A stretch of DNA of 64,000 bases from Metellina segmentata (GCA_947359465.1 OX375872.1:13675018-13739017), one strand, 5' to 3'; counted from the first letter of the stretch, positions 43,594 to 55,462 are shown. The notes: generated by a model from the letters alone, not told the origin. Program-made: numbers and translations.

Positions 43594-45144
43594 GGGTAAG
43601 GAGGGGTAATTGTCTACTTTGATATTTAATTAGTACGAAGATTCCAGAAAATAAATTTAACACCGTACTCGGCTGTTTACAATAACCCCTGAAAGTAGGG
43701 GTAATTGTAAACAACGATTTTCCTCGTGATATTGAACAAATGACATCATGAGCAGTAGTCATGGCTGTAGAAGGAACTCCGATGGTATTTTTACACTTCT
43801 AATACCATGCTTACAACAACCCCATTACATTTACCAAACACTCCCACTTTTTACCCCAGCAAAACATAGTGACACTTGAAAGTTGTATTGATCATGAGGT
43901 GAACTTCCAGGAATAAATAAGAATAAATAATTCAAACATTTACTGTACAAAGGATGTATTTAGAGTAAAAAACAGAAAATTAAAAAAAAAAAACTGAAAA
44001 TTGAAAAATACAAACTTAGATACAAAAAACAAACAAACATTACATTTCTTACACATTAACAGTTCCCTCAAATTGGAAAATCTTTTTACGGCCTTCTTTG
44101 CTACAGGTTGGAGTAGGTAAAATTGCTTTGATATGGTCTTTGGTAACAAAGAATTTTTCTTTTTCAACCACAGCGAATTTAGTAGATGCATTTGAGTCCG
44201 GTGATCTCATACTCCTCTTCTGAAACGACATCCACCCTTCTTACATACGAAAAATGGGGTTTCTTTCTCTTTACTCTCTCAATACTTACAAGCAGAAGCG
44301 TAGTCGTTTCAATGTCTTCCATGAATGGCTCCAAAATATTTAACTTCCCCTACAAGCTAGTCTTCTATATTTTGCTTAAATGTTTGAACAACTTCAAACT
44401 CTTCATCGTCAATGTTACTCAAATCTTTCAATAGTTACTCATCCTCGCTGTCCTCGAGTTCTGCTTTCCTTTCCATTTGCTTCTTTCTTGGTTTCTTAAT
44501 TACTCCTAGCTCTTTCACTTTCTTCTCACTCGCCTTCCTTTTATTCCTTTTCTCTTCTGCCTCCTTCAAGCGTGACAGTACTTAGTCAGTTGTAAGAACT
44601 TCACCATATGTGTGACGTTTTAGTAAATCAATCTTCCTGCTCCCCAAGAACACAAAAATACAATTAAACGCAATTCAAACGTACTAAATACGAATAATAC
44701 AAAATTACACGAAAAAACAGATTGGTTTTCCATTCAAATTGAAAGAAACTATTGACAAAGTTATGTTAACAATTACCCCGTCCCTTGAAAAATATGGGGT
44801 AATTGTAAACATTCAACTGTAGATGCATTAAAGTTCCAAGAAGGAGAAGTCAATGATTTTCTGTTCAATAGAAACATAATTGACCGTAGTTAAGAATTGG
44901 AACAGCAAATTTTTCAATGTATTATGGAGGGCAGCATAAATTGCAACACACAACTTTAAAAACTAAACTTTTCAACCACACCTTTTTCAACTAAACAGAT
45001 TGCTATCAGCTGTGGTTCAAAGAAATACGGGATCACCATATTACATCCTCAGGGTCGCCAGCTTTCATATTTCACAACTTTTTAGTTTCTCTGAATTTCA
45101 CGTGGGCGCTTGTAAAGCTTGTTTACAATTACCCCGCCTGACCC
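43594..45144 (-). mobile_element. Pogo-like DNA element inserted behind the mariner stop codon
   Basis: The ends are GGGTAAGGAGGGGTAATTGT and, reverse-complemented, GGGTCAGGCGGGGTAATTGT; TA flanks both (43592-43593 and 45145-45146). The motif GGGGTAATTGTAAAC recurs internally (about 43690 and 44800). Sequence left of the element (AGTAATATCATTA) joins sequence right of it (ACTAAGCAAAC) to give the same string as the satellite units further on, so the empty site is visible in the window. Confidence 0.86.
43990..44580 (-). pseudogene. C-terminal region of a pogo-like transposase
   Basis: Minus-strand pieces read LKEAEEKRNKRKASEKKVKE (a basic coiled segment), then a stretch with NIEDWLVGEVKYFGAI-like sequence interrupted by stops, then KFAVVEKEKFFVTKDHIKAI and LPTPTCSKEGRKKIFQFEGT with a stop. 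A basic tail, a small globular piece and a final F-x-V-x-x-x-D-I-x-x-x-L-P-x-P segment are what I expect of this transposase group, by analogy with the tail at 27873. Frameshifts mark it as dead. The catalytic domain is not present. Confidence 0.5.
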
Positions 45145-45146
45145 TA

Positions 45147-45870
45147 ACTAAGCAAACCTTTTGTAAAATTTTTTAATTAAATGCGTTTTATATGTTATTT
45201 CAAAACAAAATGGTCCTCTGTCGTGTAGTTTATCCTAATTGTTTAAATTCTAATTGTGTGGTCATTTGGTCGATATCGCGTTACCCACAAATAATGTTAT
45301 TAACTTTGTTAACCTTTGTTGTTTGTTACTTTAGTTAAATGTGTTTTGTTTAAAAGTAAAACCACACTAGTATATTTCACCTTAATTGTTAAATCCTAAT
45401 TGTGTGGTCATTTGACCCATGTATTCCATAAATAATTATTATAATAGTCATTAACTAAGCAAACAATGTGTAAAATATATTTTATTAAATGTGTTTTATT
45501 TAAAAATTATTACAAAAAAAATGGTGCCCTAACAAAAAACTCAGTGGTATATTTTATCCTAATTTGGCCTTTTGGCCGACTTCGTATTCCATAAATAATG
45601 GCGTTATTTTTGTTAGCAATACAAATTTTTTTAAATCAAAAGTGTTTTATTTAAAAGTTATTTCATAACAAAATACTGTTTTATATTTTATCCAAATTGT
45701 GTGATCATTTGGTCGATGTCGTATCCTATAAATAATGTCATTAACAAAGCAAACAATATGTAAAAATATTTTAAACTAAATTTGTTTATTTTAAAGTTAT
45801 TTCAAAACAAAATGGGGGGTACCCTAACAAGAAACCCCAGCAGTATATTTTATCCCAATTGTCTAACTAA
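45147..45870 (+). repeat. Tandem array probably derived from the mariner 3' end
   Basis: Four to five units of about 135-165 bases each hold CATTTGGTCGATGTCGTATT-like sequence, CCATAAATAATGTCATTAAC, AAGCAAACAATGTGTAAAA, AAATGTGTTTTATTTAAAAG, TTATTTCAAAACAAAATGG and TATATTTTATCCTAATTG. The GATGTCGTATTCCATAA(G/A)TAA core is exactly where the mariner pseudogene at 43255 has its last codons and stop. Unit starts lie near 45272, 45417, 45580 and 45715. Confidence 0.75.
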
Positions 45871-46505
45871 TTATGTATTGTATTAATTTTAATTATGTAA
45901 ATTTCGTTTCGACAGAGCGGTATCACACAGCCTCGTTTGCTCCATGTTTAAAAAAGATTTGGTTTCCTCTGTGAATTGATTCTAAATCATCTGGAACAAT
46001 TCCACTCAACGATCTTTTTCTGAAATGGCCGACTGGAGTGAAACGACCGATGTCGTTTTTACCATCTGTCAAACCTTTGCAACAAGCTGCTTACTGAAGT
46101 ATGACAAAAAGAAAAGCGTAACAAAATGCGCAGCAAAAGGCTCCAATTTGAAATGGTATAAAAAAGATGCCAAAAGAAATATTATGTCTAGCAATACGGA
46201 TGATAGAATGCTTTTACAAAGGAAAATACACTGTGTTACTTTTTGAAGACTGAAAACATTTTGAGTAGTTCCATAATCGATTTTATGTGTTTTCATATAA
46301 CCATGCCAAAAATTTTTCCGAATTCTCATTGCAAGCAAATGCAATGCGTAGTGAGTCGCACTTGGAACCACTACAACGCTCAACTTTCGCTGTATTTATG
46401 ACTATAAGCAATTAAATGTCTGATAATATGCATGGCATTGGGTTTATGACCTTTCTCTTGTTTGAGACAGGAATGTGTTTAGAGGTATCAAGGCAACCCC
46501 CAAAT
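45871..46505. other. Unassigned sequence
   Basis: A 73-codon frame at 46025-46246 begins MADWSETTDVVF and has no domain. GAACCACTACAACGCTCAAC near 46365 and TTTATGACTATAAGCAA near 46396 resemble 49525-49570, so an old dispersed repeat may be present. Confidence 0.35.
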
Positions 46506-46975
46506 TGTTTTTGTTCCGAAACATCTGTCACATAAGATTGAATCGTAAATTAATAGGTTTGTTTTTCTAACGTGGTTAAATATTACATATTAAGATTATT
46601 TGGATTTTAATATAGCTTCCGGACAACACAGAACAAGCGTCACATTTAACACTTTAATTTTGATCTCAAAAGGTAAGATGGAACAGAAAAGGATTGAATG
46701 GGCAAATTGAAACGTTTATCTTTTAGCGGTAGCTAAATATTACATGTTTATCATAGTATTTGGCTGTCACAGTTAAGTTGTTGGTTGTTACAGTTAATTG
46801 TTGTCACTTTGTCCCAAAATAACTCACATTTAACATTTGAACTTGTTCCGAAACATCTGTCATTAGTAAAAACAGATTCAAAGAAGATTTTCAAAGTAAA
46901 TAAAAAGTTTACTTTTTCAACGTGTGTGGAAGTGTGTGTGTGTTTGGTGTTTTTTTTGTTTAATATCACGATAGT
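46506..46975. repeat. Imperfect duplication, about 335 bp apart
   Basis: TTGTTCCGAAACATCTGTCA occurs at about 46509 and again at 46843; GGTTAAATATTACAT-like and CTCACATTTAACA words also recur in both halves. Order is not fully kept. Confidence 0.5.
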
Positions 46976-47023
46976 TAATATTACACATTGAAGGCGATTT
47001 TCTTGTCTGTTATTCGTTCTTAA

Positions 47024-47550
47024 TGTATATGTTACCGCTAAAGTGCAGTAATCAGTTATTCTACAGATTATTTAGGTAATGTGCAGACTAACTAGGGTGA
47101 TCCGTTAAAGTGCCAAAACTTGCTTCATTTCTTAAATTACCTAGGTAATCTGCACATTACCTACATAATCTGCACATTACCTACAAGGCACTTGTTAAAG
47201 TGAAAATAAGATCTTTGCTGGAACAACGGCAACTTTTCTGTACGCTTAAATTAGATAGAATCAATCATCAATCAATTAAAAAACTAAAGTGGAGGGAAAG
47301 GGGGAAGGTGTAGGGAAAGGAAATGAGAGAAACAGGCGAAACCAAACTCAAAGTGGAAGGAGAGGGGGAAAGGAATTGAGAGAAACAAACTTTTCGGAAG
47401 CCGATACGGAAGTCGTTAATGTGTACACTACCTATGTTAAATGAGGAAAACTCTCGCTTCCGCACCTTAACGGAGCAAATCAGTTAATCTACAGATTAGC
47501 TATGTAATGTGCACATTAACGGCTTTCGAGCTTTAGCGGTAACATATACA
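47024..47550. mobile_element. Foldback/MITE with long inverted ends
   Basis: Left TGTATATGTTACCGCTAAAG and the reverse complement of the right end (TGTATATGTTACCGCTAAAG) are identical for 20 bases. Further in, CAG(A/T)TT...TAGGTAATGTGCA words mirror each other. The middle has two GA-rich units (GTGGAGGGAAAGGGGGAAGG and GTGGAAGGAGAGGGGGAAAG). No coding. Superfamily is not determined; the ends join AT-rich sequence without a clear duplication. Confidence 0.78.
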
Positions 47551-47765
47551 ATTTAGTAGGCACTACTTCCCACCGATGACATTATACTTTTCATGCATGT
47601 CTGCAATGTTGGAAATGTTTTCTAACTTTAAATGTTTTATAATGTGTCATTTAAAAAAAAGTTAATTTTTCAATTTTTTACCGGCTGTAATTTGGTACGG
47701 CAATAAAAAAGTACGGTCTCGTATCATTTTTAGGTTATCTTGTACCGTTTACAAATGGCACAAGG
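47551..47765. other. Unassigned spacer
   Basis: Nothing recognised. Confidence 0.4.
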
Positions 47766-47970
47766 TCATCGTGGCTCAGTGGGTTCGCCCACTGCGCTAG
47801 CAAACTCCAAGTTGTTGTAGAAACAGGTTCGCTTCCTGAAACTGATTCTGGGTGCGATACTCTCCTCTGCGTCGGTAAAATCATTCTTTGTGTATGTCCA
47901 TTACTTGACATTGTCTTGAGTTTAGCGCAGTTTGGCCAACTATGACCTTAGAACCATAAAAACCATCCAG
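47766..47970 (+). mobile_element. tRNA-derived SINE with a Leu/Ser-like head
   Basis: CATCGTGGCTCAGTGGGTTC resembles an A box with an extra arm following, and GGTTCGCTTCC is B-box-like at 47827. The body (CGATACTCTCCTCTGCGTCG, GGCCAACTATGACC, AACCATAAAAACC) is unrelated to the main SINE family. Single copy here. Confidence 0.55.
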
Positions 47971-48675
47971 ACTTGTTGACTCCAGTTCACTTCAAAATTG
48001 AAGAAAAACTATTTACTCTCTGAGCGTCACGAGATTTCCGAATAGTGTAGAATTGCTTTTTAGCCAGGTGAGGCTTTTCCCGCAACTCCTTAAAGTGTAC
48101 TCAGTTGAGTACCACGCCGTGGCCATTTTGTAGTTTTTAGAAAGACTCATTGATTAAGAGGTCAATTAAACTGAAACTGATTAATGAACTCTAAATTAAG
48201 ATTTATTTACAGCTTGGTTACATAATTTACAGAAAAGTTTTAAAAGGACTAGGTAATTCAAACTTAAGAAATTATCAATTAAATTATTGTCCAAGCGCAG
48301 CGTCCTCTCAAGACCTATCCTCTGGTCGCACTCCTTTTTATAATAAAACCGCCCGTTGATTCTTTGCCATCCTTTCCAGGGGTCGTATATAAATTTCCAG
48401 TCTACAATGTTGAAATGCTTTTTGGGGTTGGACTGTACAACCTACAACACATGTAATGGTTAAATAATCACATCTGCTGGTTGATAGTATCCTAGGGAAT
48501 ATAGTCTACTGATCAGGAAGTTCAAAGCTGGTTAGGAGTCATGCGGGGAAGACTGCAGGTTGCAGAACAGATGTATGCGTGTGAACCCCCCTCAAAGGGT
48601 TAATATTGGAAGCAAAATGTAAAATTTTAAACACACTTTGGGGTAAAGAGAATACAACATTTTGATTGGCTGCTT
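47971..48675. other. Unassigned sequence
   Basis: No gene. The patch near 48575-48670 shares words with 41411-41455. Confidence 0.4.
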
Positions 48676-48782
48676 CACCCTCCAAGTGTTTCAACGAGAT
48701 ATCACGTCTAAGATCCGGTCAATTTTTTCAAGGACAAGATATCCCGTCGAGACAAAACTACCTTATTCCTCCAAGGGGAATG
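48676..48782 (+). mobile_element. TTAA-type MITE, copy 2
   Basis: CCCTCCAAGTGTTTCAACGA, GAGATATCACGTC, AAGATCCGGTCAATTTTTTC, GACAAGATATCCCGTCGAG. Both palindromes carry changes; the right TTAA is lost. Confidence 0.7.
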
Positions 48783-48849
48783 AAGATTCAAGAAGGAAAA
48801 TCAAATTGCCCTTTGCCCTGTTCCAAACTGATGACAGTTTGTAACAAAT

Positions 48850-49143
48850 GTAGGTATATTAATTAATCTCGCACAGGAGCAACACAACGGGCTATTGGTG
48901 ACGGGATCCAAGATCCAAGGACATCACTTAATTTCGAACCATTGTCAGAGGATGATTTAACACATGAGCTGGCACCCCACTCTCCAAAATTCTACACCAC
49001 GCCAGCGCTAGGACATTCGAGGCCAATACAGATTTAACGCGCACCAGTTCGCGTATACACACTGGTCTCTGGCTGGACCAAGCTTCGAACTCGCGTCCCT
49101 CCGTTTGCTAATCCGTTACTCTGCTAACTGGGCTACCGCGACC
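48850..49143 (-). mobile_element. SINE with Lys-like head
   Basis: The minus-strand head reads GTAGCCCAGTTAGCAGAGTA with B-box region GCGAGTTCGAAGC, and GTGCGCGTTAAATCTG leads into the body, shortened by about 25 bases near 48905. The end has a TACC tail (GTAGGTATATTAATTAA). Confidence 0.83.
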
Positions 49144-49727
49144 CGCAAAATGCTTAGAATGTAGAAACGTCAGTAAAATATCATTACACGCGTATTGTTT
49201 TTACTTTAGAATCTAAATTTACGTACTTTTCGTACTTCACGTACTAAATTTACGTACGTAAATTCGCGTACTTTTAGAATCTAAAAAAATTTAAGTCAAT
49301 AATATAAACCTTAATAGTGTAAACTTTAGAAACAATTTTCCGGAACTCGTGCCTGTATTGTGAGCAAGAAGGATTACTGCCGATTTCCCCCAAGTTCTCT
49401 TACGAAACAAATGCTAATGTGGCTCGTACTTTGAACCGCGCTGATGCTCATGAACACGTAATTGATTCGCTATTTATGGATCTCATAAACTTCGTGTTCA
49501 CGTGGCCTTCGTGGTCATTGTGTATTGAGGTACTACGCTCAACTATCGCGGTATTTGTGGCTATAATATGCAATCAGATGTCTGTGAATACGTCTAGGAT
49601 TGTATTCTTGACCTTTTCCTTGTTAGGACGGAGAGCCACATACAGCTGGGATGAGATCGGATGATCGGTTTGAGAAAATGTAGCCCTGTATTGACCTGTA
49701 TTGGAGAAAGATTTTAAATTGCCTACC
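49144..49727. other. Unassigned sequence with a small inverted repeat
   Basis: TAGAATCTAAATTTACGTAC (49208) and TTACGTACGTAAATTCGCG to AGAATCTAAA (49248-49285) form an interrupted palindromic patch. No gene is supported. Confidence 0.45.
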
Positions 49728-49800
49728 TCTTCGAGAGATTTCGACGAGCTATCTCGACCAATGACCAATTTTGCTGTTAAGGATATGTAATATCTTCATC
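49728..49800 (+). mobile_element. TTAA-type MITE fragment, copy 3
   Basis: TTTCGACGAGCTATCTCGAC and ACCAATTTTGCTGTTAAGG match the left half of the MITE; the right half is missing. Confidence 0.6.
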
Positions 49801-49917
49801 ACTATATTGATTATTTTTTTTTAGGACGACGAGATCAGACACATACATGTAGAGAATGGATCGGATAATCGGTGCAGGAAATTGCAGTCATCTAACGACC
49901 TCAAATGGAGGAAGATT

Positions 49918-50020
49918 TTAACCCTTGAAGTGGTTTCGACGAGATATCTCGTCCAACAAGATCTGGACTGTTTTGCTAATGACGAGATACCTCGTCGAGA
50001 CAACCACTAGGAGAGGGAAA
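49918..50020 (+). mobile_element. TTAA-type MITE, copy 4 (cleanest)
   Basis: TTAA (49918-49921) then CCCTTGAAGTGGTTTCGACG, GACGAGATATCTCGTC, the spacer AACAAGATCTGGACTGTTTT, GACGAGATACCTCGTCGAGA and CAACCACTAGGAGAGGG. The outer arms are inverted copies of each other. The right TTAA is changed. Confidence 0.78.
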
Positions 50021-50310
50021 ATAAAAGTATACAATTTTAGACAATTCGACATCTTGTTTAATGTTGCTAAAATTAGGCGATAAAGGTGTCAACATTAATT
50101 CGAGGAAATTGCACTCTTTCGATTGCCATCTCGTGTAAAATGTTTCTGTTGGTTTTTGTCAAATAGATTCAACTATAAATAAAAGACACCCCAAACTTGA
50201 GCCAGGTTAGATTTTAAGACAAGGTAGGATTTATGAAATCAGAATTGCTTTTAAGAGAAACTGTCATCTCTTCTTTTAAACTAAAGGTGTGGCATACCCT
50301 AATTTACTGA

Positions 50311-50530
50311 CCCTCCAAATATATCTATGAAATATCTTGTCCAAGATCTGGTCAGTTTTGCTAAGGACGACATATCTCGTTGAGACAAAACTGCCCTATT
50401 TCTCGACGGGGGAAGAGGATTCAAGTAGAAAAACAAATTTTCCCTTGACCCAGAACTGGTGACAACTTGGAACAGGTCTTTGCTCAAAAGGCTGGTCACA
50501 ACAGGGCAGTTTTCGACACAAATATAAACT
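50311..50530 (+). mobile_element. TTAA-type MITE, copy 5, diverged
   Basis: ACCCTCCAAATATATCTATG, GAAATATCTTGTC, CAAGATCTGGTCAGTTTTGC, GACGACATATCTCGTTGAG. An AGGAGGGTTAA end lies at 50532-50544. Confidence 0.6.
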
Positions 50531-50629
50531 AACAGGAGGGTTAATATGAGATGGATTTCTCACATTACCATTATCTTTTTTAGGGTTGAGGCTTCAATAG
50601 ACTTCAAGCATTGCTTGACGGCTTTAACA

Positions 50630-50846
50630 CTTCTGGTGGTTGTCGAGCCGAGGTACGTCTCGTTATCAGCAAAACTGACCAGACCTTGTTGGATGAGGTA
50701 TATAGTCATTACAAAAAACTTGCCAGATCTTGATGTCATCGTCATAAAAACTTGCCAATATTTTGATGACGAGAAATCTAGTCGTTTGCAAAATTGGTCG
50801 GATCTTGATGGACGAGTTACATTGTCGAAACCACTTGGAGGGTTAA
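50630..50846 (-). mobile_element. TTAA-type MITE, copy 6, multiplied interior
   Basis: From right to left: TTAA (50843-50846) with CCCTCCAAGTGGTTTCGACA, then several GACGAG...CTCGTC half-sites alternating with AGATC(T/C)GGTC...TTTTG spacers. The left arm is GTGGTTGTCGAGCCGAGG. Confidence 0.7.
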
Positions 50847-53800
50847 TTCAACCACGAACAGGCTTGTTTATACTCCTACTGACCTGCTGTGGAATTTCAT
50901 CTGCTCCGAAATAATGTTTCTATAACTATCGCCTAATATATAAGGCATCAAATTTTATTTCAAATTTATATTTAACTTACCGATAAGTACATAAAAAACT
51001 GTTAAATGAAAGTGGAACGTGGAAAAAATTTATAATTAACAAATCCACCGGTCACAGAACTGGTAAGAATGATACGGTGACTATAGCTTGACTTGGGGAA
51101 TGTTTAGGGATCTTGAGTCCCTCCAAAAAAAGACCTGACGGCGCCACTGTAGTGTAAAGAATCCCAAGATTGGATAATATAATAGAGATATATACAAATA
51201 GAGATTTTGCCTATCTGATGGAAATGTTAAATTGCTCTAGTACTTCAAAAAATGGGGAAAGACAGTATCAAAAATTATTCTTAACAAAGCAATTCTTCTT
51301 TCTAAAAGTTCGGAATAATTTAGTGATTGGGTGTTATGATTCTTTAGTTATGAAAAAAATAATAATGAAAAAGTAAAATAATTGAAAACAGCAAATTTTC
51401 TATTTTTTTAAATACAAATTTTACTGTGAAGGACAGGTCCGAAAACATCACAAATTTTCAGTATTATGTGTCAAGATGTATATTATCTGTCCTGAAATTT
51501 TCATCATTGTAATTTGTTTATTTTCGTACCAAGAAAATTTTTAACTAGATGGAAATTATCGTTTTATTTGATCGCATACACGCCAGTAAGACATCTATTT
51601 CCGCCTTTGAAAGAGATGCTATTACATTCAAGGACAGATAACAGAATAAATAAACACTATTAAATGAATTATGGTTATCAATATGCTTGATTTGCTAAAC
51701 AGACAATTTTTTGCTTAACCGAAAGCTTTCGAACAACGGCGAACAGTGGCAATCCAGAAGTCATGGCAAAAGTCCATGCGATTGAATCGGTGGAACTAAC
51801 AAATGGTTCGCCAAAAGAACAAGTAAACAGAGACCATACGACAGTCAGATTTTGAATGCAAAACAACTGTTCTCCTTCTGTACTTCAACCATTTCAAACA
51901 TCAAGTTCTTGTATGTGCCTTCAACTGATGTTATTCAAATTGAGTCTAAGCTTGAACTAAGGTTTATTGAAGTGACGGCAGGGCCATTACGGGAATGCGT
52001 AACTATCATTGCTACATTCCTATCCCCAATTGTACGCCACAAATTCGTGTTTCATATTAATCACAATCACCAGCAAAAGAAGTAAAGAGTTTAAAAAGAA
52101 TTCTGCAGCACAAAATAACCACGTTTCAATTATAGAAGATGCAAAATTTAACATGGAAGTTTTAGCACACAGTGAATTTGAAAAGGTAAGAAGTTAAAAG
52201 TTATAATGTCTATGGTACTAAGTTGAAACTTTTAAGCTTGTTTTGACACTGATTTTTTTCGGCTTTTATAATTCACGTTTTAAGTTAAAAATGATTTGGT
52301 ATTTCTTTGTTGATATGGGATTTCATTATCTGTGTTTAATTTCACTGTTATTGAAGTTTTCGTAATATGCATATACAGACTGGGAAGCAAATGTTGTGAT
52401 TTTGATTTTATTATTGTTGCTTTAGAACTCAGATTAAAATTCCGAATTTTTTTTTTACAAGAAATAAACATATTAAACAGCATTCCTGTGAAACGTCGGT
52501 TTTGTCAGAGCTGTCCTTCATTTGATTTCTTATGCCGATTTAGAGTAGAAAATTGTCATTTTGTTATACTCGTTAGCTATTTTGAAGATGAAAAAATTAA
52601 AATGCGACTTCGAAACTCTATCAGTAATATTATCATATCTAGCACTGTAACTGGCATGTATTTAAAGGATGTCTTAAAATTTTTTTTACCCCATAGAAAT
52701 GTTTTTAATTTTGTCAAAAATGATAATTTTAGATTTTTTGCAACTACTTTGTAGATAAAATATAATGTTTAAAATTGTTGTTGCCGAAGTGAAAAAAAGT
52801 GAATTTTTTACAGATTGTAAAAATGTAAAACATGTTTGTCTACGTTAAGTAGTTTTTGAGAAACAGAACTTCAAACATGCAACTTTAAGCGATTTCACAA
52901 TTGCTCTTCAAAGTTATAAGTCCTTAAAATGCCTCAAACTTCGAAAATATTTCATTTAAACCTAAATATTTTGTATATCGCTATTTATGCATAAACTAAA
53001 CCCCTTTACCAAATTTCATAAAAATCCATTTCCCTACGGCCACAGGTTTTTCCTGATTTTTGCTCATTTGACGTGGAATGACTCATGTATTGGAAGTGAA
53101 TTCAGTTGTGAAAAGTCAAGTGAATACATATATGTATTAAATTAATGTGGGAGGTAATAGGTGCGGTTTTTCAGCAAAACGTATTTGAAAGCTTTGAGGT
53201 GTTTCTTGGAATTTTGTTTTTTATAATTTAAGCACCATTTCTCTTTGTCACCGAAATATTTCCCATGTCATTATTTTCGCATTAAGACTACCACCACCTA
53301 CATTTAACTCGAGAGAAGAAACCTATCATTTGTATTTACAATTTCATCAAGGACACGCTTCAAATTCTTCCTCTTTTCCTGTGAAAACTATGGAGTTATT
53401 TGGTTCTAAATTGCTAAGCACCAATTCTCAGAGCCCCCCCCCCCAAAAAAAAAAAAAATGGTACAAAGGTCCAGTTCCGATAACTGTCGGTGATCGCCGG
53501 ACTGGAAACAGTTTTTCCTCTTCCACACACAAGTAAATTACCTTGCAGATTGCACAGATTGAAGGGAGTACTGGCGGATGCAATTCTTACTTTTATCGTT
53601 CTTTTTTCTTTGTCCCCATTCTCGTTCCAATGTGTGTAATTTTGTTCTACGTTATCTGAAACCGAAGATTTCGTAATCTCGATGATAAGAGCGGGAAAAG
53701 AAAGGGGTTTGGGTAAGTGGAAAGAGTAATTTGCCTTTTGATGTAGAATAAGTCTTACCTTTCAAAACCCGGGTACCACGATTTTTGAATATCGCAAATA

Positions 53801-54123
53801 AAGGGAAAATCACGAAAACTTTAATAACTTGAAAAATATAAGTGATACATAAAATAACGATATCGCGTTCAATAGAGCATTAAACAAAGCATGTTATAAA
53901 ACTCATTGATCTTACGCTGAAGTCATCGGCTGATGCAATCGCAACGCAAAGTTGAGTCACTAAACTGCGCACTGCTGTTCACATCAATTTAGTCTAGCTC
54001 CGGTCTTCTTTGCGCGAGCATGACGTTTGAGGTGTCATTTGTTTCATTTCTTTGCGCTTTATAAATAATAATAGAAACTAAACTTAAATATTTAATACTT
54101 GTTTAGATATCGGACTACAAAGT
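50847..54123. other. Unassigned AT-rich sequence
   Basis: There is no repeat family I recognise in about 3.3 kb. The 140-codon frame at 52332-52754 starts with GTG and is of low complexity. At 51729-52085 two adjacent frames (with MAKVHAIESVELTNG, then TISNIKFLYVPSTDVIQIES) look slightly more protein-like than their surroundings and might be an old transposase piece; I cannot name it. A C run and an A run lie at 53436-53457. Confidence 0.4.
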
Positions 54124-54574
54124 GTGAAAAATCTCAAAAATTTCAAAATCTCCAAATATATGCATAATAAACACTTGAAGAATTATAGAAAGCGTCAACA
54201 GGAAGAAATATCGAGAAATGGAGAATCCAAGAAGATCCGGATATCTGATGCTGAGTGTCAACGGGCTCAGAGGTTGTTCTTGAAAGTATACGCACCTTCA
54301 AAGTAAAAGAATGCCTGATACGAGTACGCCAAATACTACCTCCACCGCTTCAGTTCGTAGCATATCTAATAACATAAACGTTTCATTATCGAATGCTGGA
54401 GTTCAACCCATGGATGTCGGTAATGACCCACAACCTTCATCAACAGCGAGTGTACCAATTGGGATATATGTAAGGAGCGATGAACTTTTGATGTGTGAAA
54501 TTAAAACCAGTGTAGTACTAATTTATTTCACTGTCATTCATCATATGGCCTCACTGACCTATTCTACGCCTTAA
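54124..54574 (+). other. Two short open frames, possibly an element ORF start
   Basis: The first frame (54124-54306) is rich in K, R and N (NYRKRQQEEISRNGESKKIR) and the second (54311-54574) is rich in S, T and N (TPNTTSTASVRSISNNINVS). They are 4 bases apart. They may be the beginning of the same element whose hAT end lies at 55588-55762, but no domain supports this. Confidence 0.25.
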
Positions 54575-54704
54575 ACCTAGCGGCCGTGTCCCGACACAAC
54601 CTCGTCCGTTTTTCTTCTCCCGAGACTTGCTTCGAGCTGCAGTATTGCAGAAATTCTGCAGAACAGTTATCCGAGTTAATGTGAACTAAGGCCCTATAGC
54701 ACAG

Positions 54705-55170
54705 GGATCCGGAGACTTGTTAAGACCAAGATCCACATAGATTCACTGTGGCTTGTTGGAGAACCGCCTATAAAACATGGAAGTTATCTATCTTATATTA
54801 TATATATTTATTTGTATTTCTTATATATACTAGTTACAAAGAAATTGATAAAAAGCAAATAAAGAATTTAATATGATGCGCGACATTGCATTGATTTAGC
54901 AACTGTTTTAATATTTGGTTTTATTTTTGCCAGCTGCCAAACACAAAACCGATTCTAAATTTTTATTAGTCAAGCGGTTCCTGTTTTACGATTTGTTAAT
55001 ATCATAACTGAAAAAGTTTCTTTGATATATGTTGACAATAATAGGCTTTCACCTTTTATATCACTTCATTACCTAGCAACGTTTAACAATTGTTTTTATC
55101 GACACAACGATAGAAGTTTAATACACTGTCTTCATTCAATTTATTCTCATCTTTTTGCATGTCGATGAGT
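54705..55170 (+). repeat. Dispersed 450-bp repeat, copy 1
   Basis: GACTTGTTAAGACCAAG, CACATAGATTCACTGTGGCT, ACCGCCTATAAAACATG, CATTGCATTGATTTAGCAAC, TGTTTTAATATTTGGTTTT and ACAATTGTTTTTATCGACAC match, in order, the copies at 57187 and 57545. Confidence 0.78.
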
Positions 55171-55198
55171 TCGTCGATAACGGTCGTCCGTAACTGCC

Positions 55199-55462
55199 TT
55201 CATGAGACTTCGAGTTCCATAACTACTTGGACGCGATACCTTGTCCTTAGAAAAAAACTGACCAGATCATGATGAAAGCGATACCTCGTCATTAGAAAAA
55301 AACCTTGACCAGATCTTGATCTTGAAACCATGAGAAAACGGCAAAACTTTAATGATGGGATATCTTGTGATTGGCAAAAGTGATCAGATTTGGCTGGATG
55401 AGATATCTCGTCGAGACCACTTAGAGGGTTAATGACGAGAATCCTCGTAGAGACAACCACCA
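55199..55462 (-). mobile_element. TTAA-type MITE, copy 7, multiplied interior
   Basis: Five palindrome half-sites (GCGATACCTTGTC, GCGATACCTCGTC, GGGATATCTTGTG, GAGATATCTCGTC, GAGAATCCTCGTAG) alternate with CTGACCAGATC(A/T)TGAT spacers. AGAGGGTTAA (55424-55432) marks an end; a further half-unit follows it. Confidence 0.72.

Noticed and set aside
52332..52754. 140-codon plus-strand open frame, the second longest listed
   Set aside because: It begins with GTG and is rich in F, I, N and K as expected from AT-rich non-coding DNA; no family recognised.
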